Origin: Chitinophagaceae bacterium
Lineage (GTDB): Bacteria > Bacteroidota > Bacteroidia > Chitinophagales > Chitinophagaceae
Length of the DNA stretch: 64,000 bases
Reading direction: 5' to 3'
NCBI GenBank assembly: GCA_023957575.1
Contig: JAMLGU010000001.1
Location: 806,001-870,000, forward strand
A model generated the notes under the pieces. It worked only from the letters and a program-made list of their open reading frames with translations. It was not told the DNA's origin and searched no databases. Both the position numbers and the translations under genes were made by a program. Shown in pieces: positions 45,418-54,661 of this stretch; the first letter of the stretch is position 1; each line of letters begins with the position of its first letter.

Positions 45418-47334
45418 ATGATTAAAAACCTTATTTTCTTTTTTCTTCTTCTTTTAAGTACCGGCGCTGATGCGCAGCCGCTTCCTTATTCGCAGCAAAT
45501 GTCGCTTACGGCCATGCACATCTGGCCTGATTCTTTTTCGGTTGTGCCCGGCAGACCCGCCCGTTGGAGTTATGATCAGGGAGTGATACTGAAAGGAATT
45601 GAAGGCGTGTGGCTTGCTACCGGCGACCCCAAGTGGTTTGATTATATTCAGAAACAAATGGATTATTACGTTGCTGCTGATGGTTCTTCTATCAAAGACT
45701 ATGAGAATGATCAATACAATATTGACCATATCAATAATGGCAAGTTGCTGCTTACGCTTTATCGGGTTACCGGAAGAGAAAAGTATAAAAAAGCAGTATC
45801 GTTGCTGAGGGAACAATTAAAAAATCATCCCCGTACCAAAGAAGGCGGTTTCTGGCACAAACAAATTTATCCTTATCAGATGTGGTTAGACGGGCTGTAC
45901 ATGGGCCAGCCTTTTTATGCCGAGTATGCACAGGTATTTGGAGAAGATTCAATTTTTAATGATGTTACCCGTCAGTTTGTATTGATGGAAAAACATTCGA
46001 GAGATGCAAAAACCGGTTTGCTCTATCACGGATATGATGAAAGCAGGGAGCAAAAATGGGCCGATAAAAAAACAGGACAATCACCGCACTTCTGGGGTCG
46101 TGCATTGGGTTGGTATGGAATGGCAATGGTAGATGCTTTGGATTATTTTCCTCAGAGCCACCCCGGCCGAAAAACAATCATTGATATTTTGAACCGTTTT
46201 GCTACTGCTGTGGTGAAAGTGCAGGATGCGAAAACGGGTATGTGGTACGATATTGTGAATTTGCCAAATCGTAAACCCAATTATACCGAGTCGTCAGCCA
46301 CGGCAATGCTTTCTTACACTTTGGCAAAAGGTGTGAGAATGGGCTACCTGCCATCAAAATATGTTGCCAATGCAAAAAAAGCTTTTGATGGATTGGTGAA
46401 ATATAAATTGACGAAAGACAGTGATGGTTTTACCAATCTGGAAGGAACGGTTTCGGTATCCGGTTTGGGTGGTAAGCAGTATAGGGATGGCAGCTTTGAT
46501 TATTACATGAGTGAAAAAGTGGTTCAAAACGACCCGAAAGGAATAGGCGCTTTTATTTTGGCCGCCAATGAAATAGAGATGCTGCCCAAAACCCTGTTAG
46601 GAAAAGGGAAAAATATAGTGCTCGATAATTATTTTAATAATGAATGGATAAAAGGGCCTACAGGTCAATTGATTCCTTTCCATTATGTGTGGGAAGAAAG
46701 AGATAATAACGGATATTATTTTCTTGGAAATATATTTGAACAATATGGCGCCCGGATTTCCACACTCAGGCAGGCACCTATAGCTGCCAATCTGAAGCAG
46801 GCTTCGGTGTATATCATTGTAGATCCTGATACTGAAAAAGAAACCGCGAAACCAAATTATATGAACGAAAAGGATGCTACAGCTATAGCCAATTGGGTGA
46901 AGGCAGGTGGCGTGCTGGTTATGTTTGCCAATAACCACGGAAACTGCGAAATGCAGAAATTCAATATTCTGGCGCAGAAGTTTGGCGTGAAATTCAATGA
47001 TGATGACCAGATGATGGTGAAAGGAAATGATTATGCAATGGGCGAACACGTTATCCAACCCGGTAATATAATTTTTAAAACAGCAAAAAACATTTTTACA
47101 AAAGAAGTGAGTTCCCTTACCTTAAAATCGCCGGCAAAATCTGTTTTGAAAAAGGATGGATTAGATTATATGTCGGTTACAAAGTATGGCAAAGGAACGG
47201 TTGTAGCCTTAGGCGATCCGTGGATTTACAATGAATATGTGGATGGCAGAAAACTTCCGCTTCAATATGAAAATTATAAAGGCGCAGTGGATTTTGTAAA
47301 GTATTTACTACAGAATGTATCAGTGAAAAAATAG
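45418..47334 (+). CDS. GH105/GH88 unsaturated rhamnogalacturonyl hydrolase with C-terminal extra domain
   Basis: 638 residues from ATG 45418, giving the signal MIKNLIFFFLLLLSTGADAQ. Residues ~20-400 are the (alpha/alpha)6 barrel of GH105 (YDQGVILKGIEGVWLATGD, MWLDGLYMGQPFYAEYA, WGRALGWYGMAMVDALDYFP). The last ~230 (KNIVLDNYFNNEWIKGPTG on) is a DUF4350-like domain seen fused to GH105 in Bacteroidota. It removes unsaturated uronic acids from the non-reducing end of pectin oligomers, feeding KduI/KdgF. 49 bases after GH28. Confidence 0.9.
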   Translation: MIKNLIFFFLLLLSTGADAQPLPYSQQMSLTAMHIWPDSFSVVPGRPARWSYDQGVILKGIEGVWLATGDPKWFDYIQKQMDYYVAADGSSIKDYENDQYNIDHINNGKLLLTLYRVTGREKYKKAVSLLREQLKNHPRTKEGGFWHKQIYPYQMWLDGLYMGQPFYAEYAQVFGEDSIFNDVTRQFVLMEKHSRDAKTGLLYHGYDESREQKWADKKTGQSPHFWGRALGWYGMAMVDALDYFPQSHPGRKTIIDILNRFATAVVKVQDAKTGMWYDIVNLPNRKPNYTESSATAMLSYTLAKGVRMGYLPSKYVANAKKAFDGLVKYKLTKDSDGFTNLEGTVSVSGLGGKQYRDGSFDYYMSEKVVQNDPKGIGAFILAANEIEMLPKTLLGKGKNIVLDNYFNNEWIKGPTGQLIPFHYVWEERDNNGYYFLGNIFEQYGARISTLRQAPIAANLKQASVYIIVDPDTEKETAKPNYMNEKDATAIANWVKAGGVLVMFANNHGNCEMQKFNILAQKFGVKFNDDDQMMVKGNDYAMGEHVIQPGNIIFKTAKNIFTKEVSSLTLKSPAKSVLKKDGLDYMSVTKYGKGTVVALGDPWIYNEYVDGRKLPLQYENYKGAVDFVKYLLQNVSVKK

Positions 47335-47364
47335 ACTTATATTACCCTGCATAAATAATTTTTT

Positions 47365-48798
47365 ATGATAGAACCGATAAATATTGTAAAGAGTTTTCTG
47401 GATGAAAATTTTTTATTAGAAACAAAAACTGCAGAAAGGCTGTATCACAGCTATGCTAAGGAGATGCCGATAATTGATTACCATTGTCATCTGCCTCCCG
47501 ATCAGATAGCAACTGATAAGCAATTTGAAAACCTTACACAAATCTGGCTCTATGGCGACCACTACAAATGGCGCGCCATGCGTACAAACGGAGCAGATGA
47601 AAGCTATTGCACCGGCGATAAGGGCGATTATGAAAAATTTGAAAAGTGGGCGCAAACCGTTCCTTATACCATGAGAAATCCATTGTATCACTGGACACAC
47701 ATGGAGCTGCAGCGCTATTTTGATGTGCATGATATATTGAATGAAAGTTCGGCAAAGGAAATTTATGACACTTGCTCGGCAAAATTGCAAACCAAAGATT
47801 ATAGTGTCAAAAACCTGATTCGCAAGATGAATGTAAAGACGATTTGCACAACCGATGACCCTGCAGATTCATTGGAGCATCATAAGAAAATTACGGATGA
47901 TGGTTTCGAAATACCTGTTCTTCCTGCCTGGCGCCCTGATAATGCGATGAATGTTTCCAATGCTCAAAATTTTATTAGCTATGTGAAGAAGGTAGAAGCG
48001 GCTTCCAATATTTCTGTCAGCAATTTTGATACCTATCTGGAGGCATTGAAAAACAGGCATGATTTCTTTGCCACAATGGGTTGCAAGGTTTCTGACCATG
48101 GGTTGGAAGAAATTTATGCAACAGATTGTACCGATGCCGAGCTGAGTGCGGCTTTTAATAAAATATTCAGTGGCAAAGAATTGACCCAAGATGAGCAGAA
48201 TAAATTCCGTTCGGCAATGTTGGTGATTTTTGCAGAGTGGGATTATGAGAAAGGTTGGGTGCAGCAGTATCATCTGGGTGCTATCCGAAATAATAATCTG
48301 AAGGCAATGCGTGAACTGGGGCCCGATACCGGCTGGGATTCCATTGGCGATTTTTCTCAGGCCAGAACTTTGTCCAGATTTTTGGGCGGTCTGATCGACA
48401 GAAACAAACTTACAAAAACCATTCTGTACAACCTGAACCCTGCTGATAATGAAGTATTTGCCACTATGATCGGTAATTTCAATGACGGGTCGGCTCCGGG
48501 AAAAATACAGTGGGGAAGTGGTTGGTGGTTTTTAGACCAAAAAGACGGCATGACAAAGCAAATCAACGCCTTGTCCAATATGGGTTTGTTAAGCAGGTTC
48601 ATTGGAATGCTTACCGATTCAAGAAGTTTTCTTTCTTACCCCCGACATGAGTATTTTAGAAGAATTTTATGTAACTTGTTCGGTCATGACATAGAAAATG
48701 GCGAATTGCCAAACGACATTGATTGGGTGGGAGGTATTATTCAGGATATTTGCTTTAATAATGCCAATAATTATTTTGATCTTGAACTGAAACCTTAA
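47365..48798 (+). CDS. uxaC: Uronate isomerase (glucuronate/galacturonate isomerase)
   Basis: 477 residues, the usual UxaC length. The metal-site HxH is in PIIDYHCHLPPDQI, with WRPDNAMN, TDDPADSLEHHK and the C-terminal SRSFLSYPRHEYFRRILCN typical of the family. It converts D-galacturonate to D-tagaturonate (and glucuronate to fructuronate). No UxaB/UxaA follows, so the next steps lie elsewhere. It begins 30 bases after GH105. Confidence 0.95.
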   Translation: MIEPINIVKSFLDENFLLETKTAERLYHSYAKEMPIIDYHCHLPPDQIATDKQFENLTQIWLYGDHYKWRAMRTNGADESYCTGDKGDYEKFEKWAQTVPYTMRNPLYHWTHMELQRYFDVHDILNESSAKEIYDTCSAKLQTKDYSVKNLIRKMNVKTICTTDDPADSLEHHKKITDDGFEIPVLPAWRPDNAMNVSNAQNFISYVKKVEAASNISVSNFDTYLEALKNRHDFFATMGCKVSDHGLEEIYATDCTDAELSAAFNKIFSGKELTQDEQNKFRSAMLVIFAEWDYEKGWVQQYHLGAIRNNNLKAMRELGPDTGWDSIGDFSQARTLSRFLGGLIDRNKLTKTILYNLNPADNEVFATMIGNFNDGSAPGKIQWGSGWWFLDQKDGMTKQINALSNMGLLSRFIGMLTDSRSFLSYPRHEYFRRILCNLFGHDIENGELPNDIDWVGGIIQDICFNNANNYFDLELKP

Positions 48799-48837
48799 AA
48801 GTCTTTAAATATTAAATTATAACAAATAGCAAAATTT

Positions 48838-49599
48838 ATGATACAGTCTTTATTTGATCTCAATGGGAAAACAGCCTTAGTTACCGGCTGCGACACCGGC
48901 TTGGGCCAGGGGATGGCAGTAGCATTGGCAGAAGCCGGAGCTAATATTGTCGGCGCTTCAATAGTTGAAGATATTAGTGATACAAAAAATTTAATTGAAG
49001 GATTAGGCAGAAAATTTTCTTATCATCGGGTTGACCTTTCGGACCGTGAGCAGATTTACAAATTGGTGAAAAGGGTATTGGAAGAAAATGACCGCATTGA
49101 TATTTTAGTAAATAATGCCGGAATGATTCTTAGGAAACCCGCAGCAGAGCATCCTGATGAATATTGGTTTAAAGTAATCGATGTTAATCTCAATGCACAA
49201 TTCCTGCTGAGTCGTGAGTTTGGAAAGCACATGATAGAGAAGGGCGGTGGTAAAATTATATTTACCTGTTCATTACTCAGTTTTCAGGGAGGCATCAATG
49301 TGCCGGGATATACGGCTTCTAAATCGGGAGTGGCTGGCTTGGTACGCGCCTTTGGAAATGAATGGGGGAGCAAAGGTATTTGTGTAAATGGTATTGCACC
49401 GGGCTATATTGCCACCAATAATACACAGGCATTGCGCGAAGACCCTGAAAGAAGCAAATCTATTTTGGACAGAATTCCAATTGGCCGGTGGGGTACACCG
49501 GATGACTTTAAAGGTCCGATTGTTTTCCTTGCTTCCAAAGCTTCGGATTATGTAAACGGTGCCATCCTTTTTGTGGATGGAGGATGGATGGCCAGATAA
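48838..49599 (+). CDS. kduD: 2-dehydro-3-deoxy-D-gluconate 5-dehydrogenase
   Basis: 253 residues, SDR fold: TGCDTGLGQGMAVALAEAGANIVG (cofactor), NNAGMILRKPAAEH, catalytic Ser in TCSLLSFQGG and YTASKSG (Y-x-x-x-K). Highly KduD-like throughout (IPIGRWGTPDDFKGPIVFLASKASDYVNG). It reduces 5-keto-4-deoxyuronate-derived 2,5-diketo-3-deoxygluconate to KDG. It lies between uxaC and kduI. Confidence 0.95.
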   Translation: MIQSLFDLNGKTALVTGCDTGLGQGMAVALAEAGANIVGASIVEDISDTKNLIEGLGRKFSYHRVDLSDREQIYKLVKRVLEENDRIDILVNNAGMILRKPAAEHPDEYWFKVIDVNLNAQFLLSREFGKHMIEKGGGKIIFTCSLLSFQGGINVPGYTASKSGVAGLVRAFGNEWGSKGICVNGIAPGYIATNNTQALREDPERSKSILDRIPIGRWGTPDDFKGPIVFLASKASDYVNGAILFVDGGWMAR

Positions 49600-49683
49600 A
49601 ATGGGTAGGAATTGGTACAAAGTTATTTGGCAATAAATTATTAAACATTTAAAATAACCCTTATTGGGGAAAAAGAAATTATT

Positions 49684-50517
49684 ATGGAAATAAGATTTAG
49701 TAACAGTCCGGCTGAAACCAAAGCAATGGACACCGAACAGCTCCGTGCTAATTTTTTGGTAGAGAACCTGATGCAGGAAAACAAGCTCACATTGGTTTAC
49801 ACACATTATGACAGGGTAATCATTGGCGGTACCAAACCGGTAGCCGGTACCGGCGTGGTGTTGGAAAATGAAGACGAGCTGAAAGCTGATTTCTTTCTGC
49901 AACGCAGAGAATTGGGCATTATCAATGTAGGAGGAACTGGCTCAGTTACTGTTGACGGAATTAAATATGAATTAAACAAGTTAGAATGTCTGTACGTGGG
50001 CAGAGGCAGTAAAGAGGTAAGTTTTGAAAGTAATGAATCCGGCAATCCTGCCGTGTTCTATATGCTTTCGGCGCCGGCACATAAGGAATATCCTACTACA
50101 AAATACTCCAAAGAGCAGGCCGCGCCGGTTCAGTTGGGTGATATTCTTACCTCCAATAAAAGAACCATTTATAAATATATTCACGATGATGGCATACAAA
50201 GCTGTCAGTTGGTAATGGGCCTTACTGTTCTGGAGCCGGGTTGTGTTTGGAATTCGGTGCCTCCGCATACCCACACACGCAGGATGGAAGTATATTTCTA
50301 TTTTGACCTGCCGGAAGATCAGCGAATGTTTCACATGATGGGCGAACCGCACCAGACCCGTCATATCATTATGCAGAATCATGATGCGGTTATTTCGCCA
50401 CCCTGGAGCGGACACTATGGCTGCGGAACCAGCAACTATGGTTTCATCTGGGGAATGGCCGGCGAGAATAAGCAATTTACCGACATGGATGCCACTCCTG
50501 TAACTGTCTTAAAATAA
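49684..50517 (+). CDS. kduI: 5-dehydro-4-deoxy-D-glucuronate isomerase
   Basis: 277 residues, the family length. The cupin metal site is in VPPHTHTRRMEVYFYFDL (H-x-H ... E) with a later His in MMGEPHQTRHIIMQN, and the C-terminal WSGHYGCGTSNYGFIWGMAGEN is the KduI signature. It interconverts the linear products of unsaturated galacturonate to the form reduced by KduD. It precedes the KdgF-like cupin by 3 bases. Confidence 0.96.
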   Translation: MEIRFSNSPAETKAMDTEQLRANFLVENLMQENKLTLVYTHYDRVIIGGTKPVAGTGVVLENEDELKADFFLQRRELGIINVGGTGSVTVDGIKYELNKLECLYVGRGSKEVSFESNESGNPAVFYMLSAPAHKEYPTTKYSKEQAAPVQLGDILTSNKRTIYKYIHDDGIQSCQLVMGLTVLEPGCVWNSVPPHTHTRRMEVYFYFDLPEDQRMFHMMGEPHQTRHIIMQNHDAVISPPWSGHYGCGTSNYGFIWGMAGENKQFTDMDATPVTVLK

Positions 50518-50520
50518 AGT

Positions 50521-50856
50521 ATGGCTGGTAAAATATTTTTTAGCGAAGAAGACATTGCCTGGCAGGATTTGGGAGCCGGGGTAAAGCGTAAAATAATCAG
50601 CTATAACGAGCAACTCATGATGGTGAAGGTGGCATTTGAGAAGGGTGCCATCGGTTCATTGCATCATCATTATCACACACAAATGACTTATGTGATAAGT
50701 GGATGTTTTGAAGTACAGGTAGGTGAAGAAAAACAAATATTAAAAATGGGGGAGGTGTTTTACGCTCCCCCTAATATTATGCACGGAGTAGTATGTATCG
50801 AGGCAGGCGAGCTGCTTGATGTGTTCAGCCCGATGCGCGAAGATTTTATGAAGTAA
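50521..50856 (+). CDS. kdgF: Cupin-domain protein, KdgF-like
   Basis: 111 residues, one cupin barrel with the metal motif GSLHHHYHTQMTYVISG and second motif YAPPNIMHGVVC. KdgF speeds the ring opening of 4,5-unsaturated galacturonate to 5-keto-4-deoxyuronate, directly before KduI. Size, motif and place in the operon (3 bases after kduI) fit this; a general sugar-cupin is the alternative. Its stop is one base from the convergent acyl-CoA ligase. Confidence 0.8.
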   Translation: MAGKIFFSEEDIAWQDLGAGVKRKIISYNEQLMMVKVAFEKGAIGSLHHHYHTQMTYVISGCFEVQVGEEKQILKMGEVFYAPPNIMHGVVCIEAGELLDVFSPMREDFMK

Positions 50857-52650
50857 TCAGGAATATATTTTTTCTATTACGTCTTTGTATTTTTCATTGA
50901 TGATTTTGCGGCGCAAACTTAGTTTGGGAGTCATTTCTCCGCTGTCAACACTCCAATCGTGTGGCAGCAGTTCAAATTTCTTAATCTGTTCCACATGATT
51001 AATATCCTGATTGTAATATTGAACAATTGAGTTGAAAAGCTTCAATACTGCCGGTTCTTTAATGAAAACATCATTAGGTAATTTCTGGTCAATTTCAGGA
51101 TGTCTCTCTTTCATATACTCTCTAACTGCCTGAAAAGCAGGTACAATTAATGCTCCAACAAATTTTCGCCCATTTCCAACCACCACGATATGTTCAATAT
51201 ACCGGCTTCCTTTCATCTTGTTTTCAATAGGCTGTGGCGCCACATATTTGCCGCCGCTGGTTTTAAATAGTTCCTTCTTACGGTCAGTAATTTTCAGAAA
51301 CTTATTATCAATCCATTCGCCGATATCACCGGTGTATAGCCAGCCCTCTTTTACCACCTCATCCGTCCAGTCCTGATGTTTGTAATATCCTTTCATCACG
51401 CTGGGGCTTTTTGCCAAAATCTCTCCGTCTTCAGCCAGTTTTACCTGCACCCCTTCTATAGGAGGACCTACAGACCCATAATAAGTGCCACCTTCGGCTT
51501 TTCGGTTTACGCTTATCACAGGGCTGTGTTCTGTTGGCCCATATCCTTCATAGACCGGTACTCCGGCTGCATTGAAGATTCTGAGCAGTTTTTCGGATGC
51601 TGCTGCACCACCTGTGATTATAAAATCAATATTCCCGCCCAAAGCTTCTCTCCACTTGCTAAAAACTAATTTGCGCGCAATGGAAAGTCCCATTCTGTAA
51701 AAGATATTGCCTTTTTTTCTATTGTCATATACTTTTCCCAAAGCAACGCTTCCAAAAAACAAGCCCCTCTTTATTCCTTTTAATTCATTGCCTTTCGACA
51801 TAATTTTTTCATAAACCTTTTCAAGTAGCCGGGGAACAGTAGTGAAGCCATTGGGCTTTATCTCTTTCAGGTTGTCCCCAATCGTTTCAAGGCTTTCGGC
51901 GTAGTAAATGCCAATGCCGCTAAAAAAATAAATGTAAGAAACCATTTTTTCGAAAATATGGTTCAAGGGCAGAAAACTTAATACTTTCGTCTCCGGTTGA
52001 TCAGGGAAAGGAAAGCTTATTTTGGAAAAATATACATTACTCACAATATTTTCATGCGTCAGCATCACACCCTTGGGTTTTCCTGTGGTGCCTGAGGTGT
52101 ATATGATTGTTTCTACATGAGCGTTGGGAATTTCTTTTTTTATGGATGTTACCTTTTGAAGTGATTCATTGTCGGCAAGTTTTAATACATCCACGTAGTT
52201 TGCAGCGCCTTCAATAACGTCAAATGTGTAAATTCCCTTTAGAAAATCGCTTTTTACGGATTTTACTTTTGCCAGCAATTCTTCATTGCTTACAAAAATG
52301 TATTTTGCTTCCGATTCATTTAAAATGTATTCAAGTTCCGAGTCGCTTGTGGTAGGATAAATGGGCACCAGAATAGCGCCAATTTGCTGCACTGCAAAGT
52401 CGGTAAACACCCATTCGGGCCGGTTTTGGCTGATGATGGCTATTTTATCGCTTCCTTCGGCGGTGTAATTATGGCCACTAACGCCAAGCTGTAGCAAGCC
52501 CGCCGAAAAACGATTGGCGATGTCAGCCACTTCTTCGGTCGAATAAGACTTCCACCGGCCATCCACCTTGGCATTCAGCATATCTTTTTTGCTAAAATGT
52601 TTTAACTGGTATTCGATGCAATCGAACAACCGATATTCAGGATATTTCAT
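50857..52650 (-). CDS. Long-chain acyl-CoA synthetase (AMP-forming)
   Basis: 597 residues. ANL superfamily motifs: ETIIYTSGTTGKPKGVMLTH (phosphate loop), VYEGYGPTEHSP, GWLYTGDIGEW and ITDRKKELFKTSGGKYVAP. The chain-length fit is to long-chain fatty acid-CoA ligases (FadD/AAE type) of ~600 residues. It activates fatty acids to acyl-AMP then acyl-CoA. It is the only gene in its transcript end and ends directly against the pectin operon. Confidence 0.93.
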   Translation of the reverse strand: MKYPEYRLFDCIEYQLKHFSKKDMLNAKVDGRWKSYSTEEVADIANRFSAGLLQLGVSGHNYTAEGSDKIAIISQNRPEWVFTDFAVQQIGAILVPIYPTTSDSELEYILNESEAKYIFVSNEELLAKVKSVKSDFLKGIYTFDVIEGAANYVDVLKLADNESLQKVTSIKKEIPNAHVETIIYTSGTTGKPKGVMLTHENIVSNVYFSKISFPFPDQPETKVLSFLPLNHIFEKMVSYIYFFSGIGIYYAESLETIGDNLKEIKPNGFTTVPRLLEKVYEKIMSKGNELKGIKRGLFFGSVALGKVYDNRKKGNIFYRMGLSIARKLVFSKWREALGGNIDFIITGGAAASEKLLRIFNAAGVPVYEGYGPTEHSPVISVNRKAEGGTYYGSVGPPIEGVQVKLAEDGEILAKSPSVMKGYYKHQDWTDEVVKEGWLYTGDIGEWIDNKFLKITDRKKELFKTSGGKYVAPQPIENKMKGSRYIEHIVVVGNGRKFVGALIVPAFQAVREYMKERHPEIDQKLPNDVFIKEPAVLKLFNSIVQYYNQDINHVEQIKKFELLPHDWSVDSGEMTPKLSLRRKIINEKYKDVIEKIYS

Positions 52651-52701
52651 TTGGCAAATTTTGTTTTGTCAAAACAAATTAAAGGAAAATAAATCAATAA
52701 A

Positions 52702-52732
52702 AAAAACCACATTTTTTTTAAAAGTGGTTTTT
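52702..52732 (-). terminator. Intrinsic terminator of the TPR gene
   Basis: AAAAACCAC pairs with GTGGTTTTT over 9 bp with an A/T-rich loop, flanked by A and T runs on both sides. It lies directly behind the stop of the TPR gene at 52750 and ahead of the acyl-CoA ligase gene, so it separates the two leftward genes. Confidence 0.8.
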
Positions 52733-52749
52733 AATAAAAATTGAAAATA

Positions 52750-53769
52750 TTATTTGGCAGAATATACCTGGCCTTCCGGCATCTTGAATATTCGCGAGGT
52801 ATGAAATTTTGTAAACTTATCGTATGCTTCCTCATTGGTATTTACCCAGTTTACGAATGCAGCATTATTGTCAACCGGACCAAACATCCACTGATTATAG
52901 GAGTCAAAAAGACCATCTCTCATTAATTGCTGATGGTATTCAAAAAGCTTGAAGGGAAATTGCTTTTCAAACGAAACATTCCAGTCAAGAATAAAACGAG
53001 TACGAATCATAGCCAGTGTTTCGGGGTTAAGGCCCATTCCGCTTATGCCGGCCTGTTTGGCAAAGGTTTCTACCACTGCCTTAGCAAAAGGGTTTTTTAT
53101 GTGTTGAGCTTCTTTGTAAAGGTCTGAATTTGCAAATAATTTTTGCTTGTATGCGTCAAGTACTACTCTTTTCATGGTATTGGCTCTTGGACTCAGGCTT
53201 TCCATGTTTGCATATATTTCGCCATAAATAATTGCCCATATTTTATCATCGGGCGAATTGAAATAGTGAAGGGCCGCGTTGTAATAATTTCCAGCATAAG
53301 AAGGCGCTACCTGCATTCCTTTTTCCCAGAGGCCAATGGCTCCTTTAGGATTATGGAGTTGCAAAAGAAGTTCTCCGTATTCACTGTACAAAGGGCCGCT
53401 ATTAGGAAATTTTTTCAACCCGATTTTATAATATTTTTCAGCATCCTTAGGCTTTTCGGCAGCTTTAAAAATATTTCCGGCCAATTGAATGGTTTGTGCA
53501 TCTACATCGGCGCTTTCGAGCATGGGCTGAATCAATTCCGATGCCTTGTCATATTCTTTCTTATAAAAATATGCAAAAATCAACTCTTTTTTAATGTCTT
53601 TATTGTTCGGATTGGCTTCAACAGCTTTGTTAAGAACCAGCAAAGCATTATCCATGTCACCGTTTTGCATAAACTTACGTGCATTGGCTCTCATTGTTTC
53701 CACATCTTCCTGTGCAAAGGAAAAGCTGCATGTCATTAAAAATAAAAAGGCGGTAATAATCTTCTTCAT
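52750..53769 (-). CDS. Secreted tetratricopeptide-repeat protein
   Basis: 339 residues, signal MKKIITAFLFLMTCSFSFAQ. Four to five TPR units are visible in residues ~25-185 (DNALLVLNKAVEANPNNKD, KDAEKYYKIGLKKFPNSGPLYSEYGELLLQLHNPKGAIGLWEKG). The C-terminal half (MGLNPETLAMIRTRFILDWNVSFEKQFPFKLFEYHQQLMRDGLFDSYNQW) is helical and unassigned. Role unknown; likely a periplasmic scaffold. Monocistronic, with a terminator behind it. Confidence 0.8.
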   Translation of the reverse strand: MKKIITAFLFLMTCSFSFAQEDVETMRANARKFMQNGDMDNALLVLNKAVEANPNNKDIKKELIFAYFYKKEYDKASELIQPMLESADVDAQTIQLAGNIFKAAEKPKDAEKYYKIGLKKFPNSGPLYSEYGELLLQLHNPKGAIGLWEKGMQVAPSYAGNYYNAALHYFNSPDDKIWAIIYGEIYANMESLSPRANTMKRVVLDAYKQKLFANSDLYKEAQHIKNPFAKAVVETFAKQAGISGMGLNPETLAMIRTRFILDWNVSFEKQFPFKLFEYHQQLMRDGLFDSYNQWMFGPVDNNAAFVNWVNTNEEAYDKFTKFHTSRIFKMPEGQVYSAK

Positions 53770-54238
53770 ATTTATTTTTTACAATATTGTTTTTGAGGAT
53801 AAATATATTTATTATTTGTTCCTAGCAAAAAACAAGCCTGAAAAACTGTTATCAACTATATTTTACACCAAACAGACGCAAAATTAGCTGAAAGGGTGGC
53901 TGAAAATGATTATTTTTTATTTATAACAAATTTTTGGATAAATAAACTATAAATTTTATCTGATACTCGGTTGGAGGGAAGGTTTTCCGCCTTTTTTTAA
54001 TGTAAAAATGTGAAATTAATATTCAAGGTATTGCGAAGTGTTAATAGAACATTTAAAATCCTGAGGCACTAGTATCAGATAGCGATAGCTTCAGGCTTTG
54101 TTTGAAATAATATTAGGGTAAATGAGCATTTTTGACAAATTTATAAATCAGTAAGGCCGGCTTCAATTCCGAATGCTTTTGACGACTTCATTGTTGGTGC
54201 GTTGCGCCGAATGGATCCTTAGCTGTTGGTGGCTGTTT
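53770..54238. other. Intergenic stretch upstream of the TPR gene
   Basis: About 470 bases without a gene. It holds the leader of the leftward TPR gene. Toward 54238 begin the toxin-antitoxin remnants. Nothing else recognised. Confidence 0.5.
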
Positions 54239-54370
54239 TCATTCATTTACTGGGTTAGTTAAATGCACTCTTTCGTGTAATATTCTTATGATTTCAACTT
54301 CGTTCTTGCCTAAAATTTGATAAGGAATTATGTGCCTGCCTGTTCTTAGTCCAAATAAATTCCTTCTAAT
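54239..54370 (-). pseudogene. ParE/RelE-type toxin remnant (C-terminal third)
   Basis: Read leftwards, the frame gives RRNLFGLRTGRHIIPYQILGKNEVEIIRILHERVHLTNPVNE then stop. This is the C-terminal beta-sheet of a ParE-like toxin (GRHIIFYR ... EVVRILHERMD). The N-terminal helices are gone: the frame follows the antitoxin stop directly. A non-functional remnant. Confidence 0.8.
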
Positions 54371-54657
54371 TTAAACAAATTCTTTTCCCAATTCGGGATT
54401 TAATCCATTTTGTATGCTTTCTTTATTAAGGGTTATCAAATTTTCCTTAAAATCGAAATTTTCAACACAAGGGCTGTTCAATCCTTTTTGAATAGCTTTT
54501 CGCAAGGGGATTACTTTAGTTTCTTCCTCTTCTAAAAGTCGAAGCCCGGCACGAATTACTTCGCTAACGTTTTTATAACGCCTCGCAGCAACTTAGCTGC
54601 TTACAAAGTTATCAAAATAACTTCCGAGTGATACTGACCTATTTTTCGTAATTTCAA
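54371..54657 (-). pseudogene. ParD-type antitoxin remnant with in-frame TAA
   Basis: Leftward frame KNRSVSLGSYFDNFVSS, then TAA, then VAARRYKNVSEVIRAGLRLLEEEET ... LNPELGKEFV and a normal stop at 54373-54371. SEVIRAGLRLLEEEE is the ribbon-helix-helix ParD/CC2985 signature. The TAA stands where relatives have Lys (SSKVAAGRY). The first codon is unclear (TTG possible). It starts directly after the TauE/SafE gene's stop. Confidence 0.8.
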
Positions 54658-54661
54658 TTCT

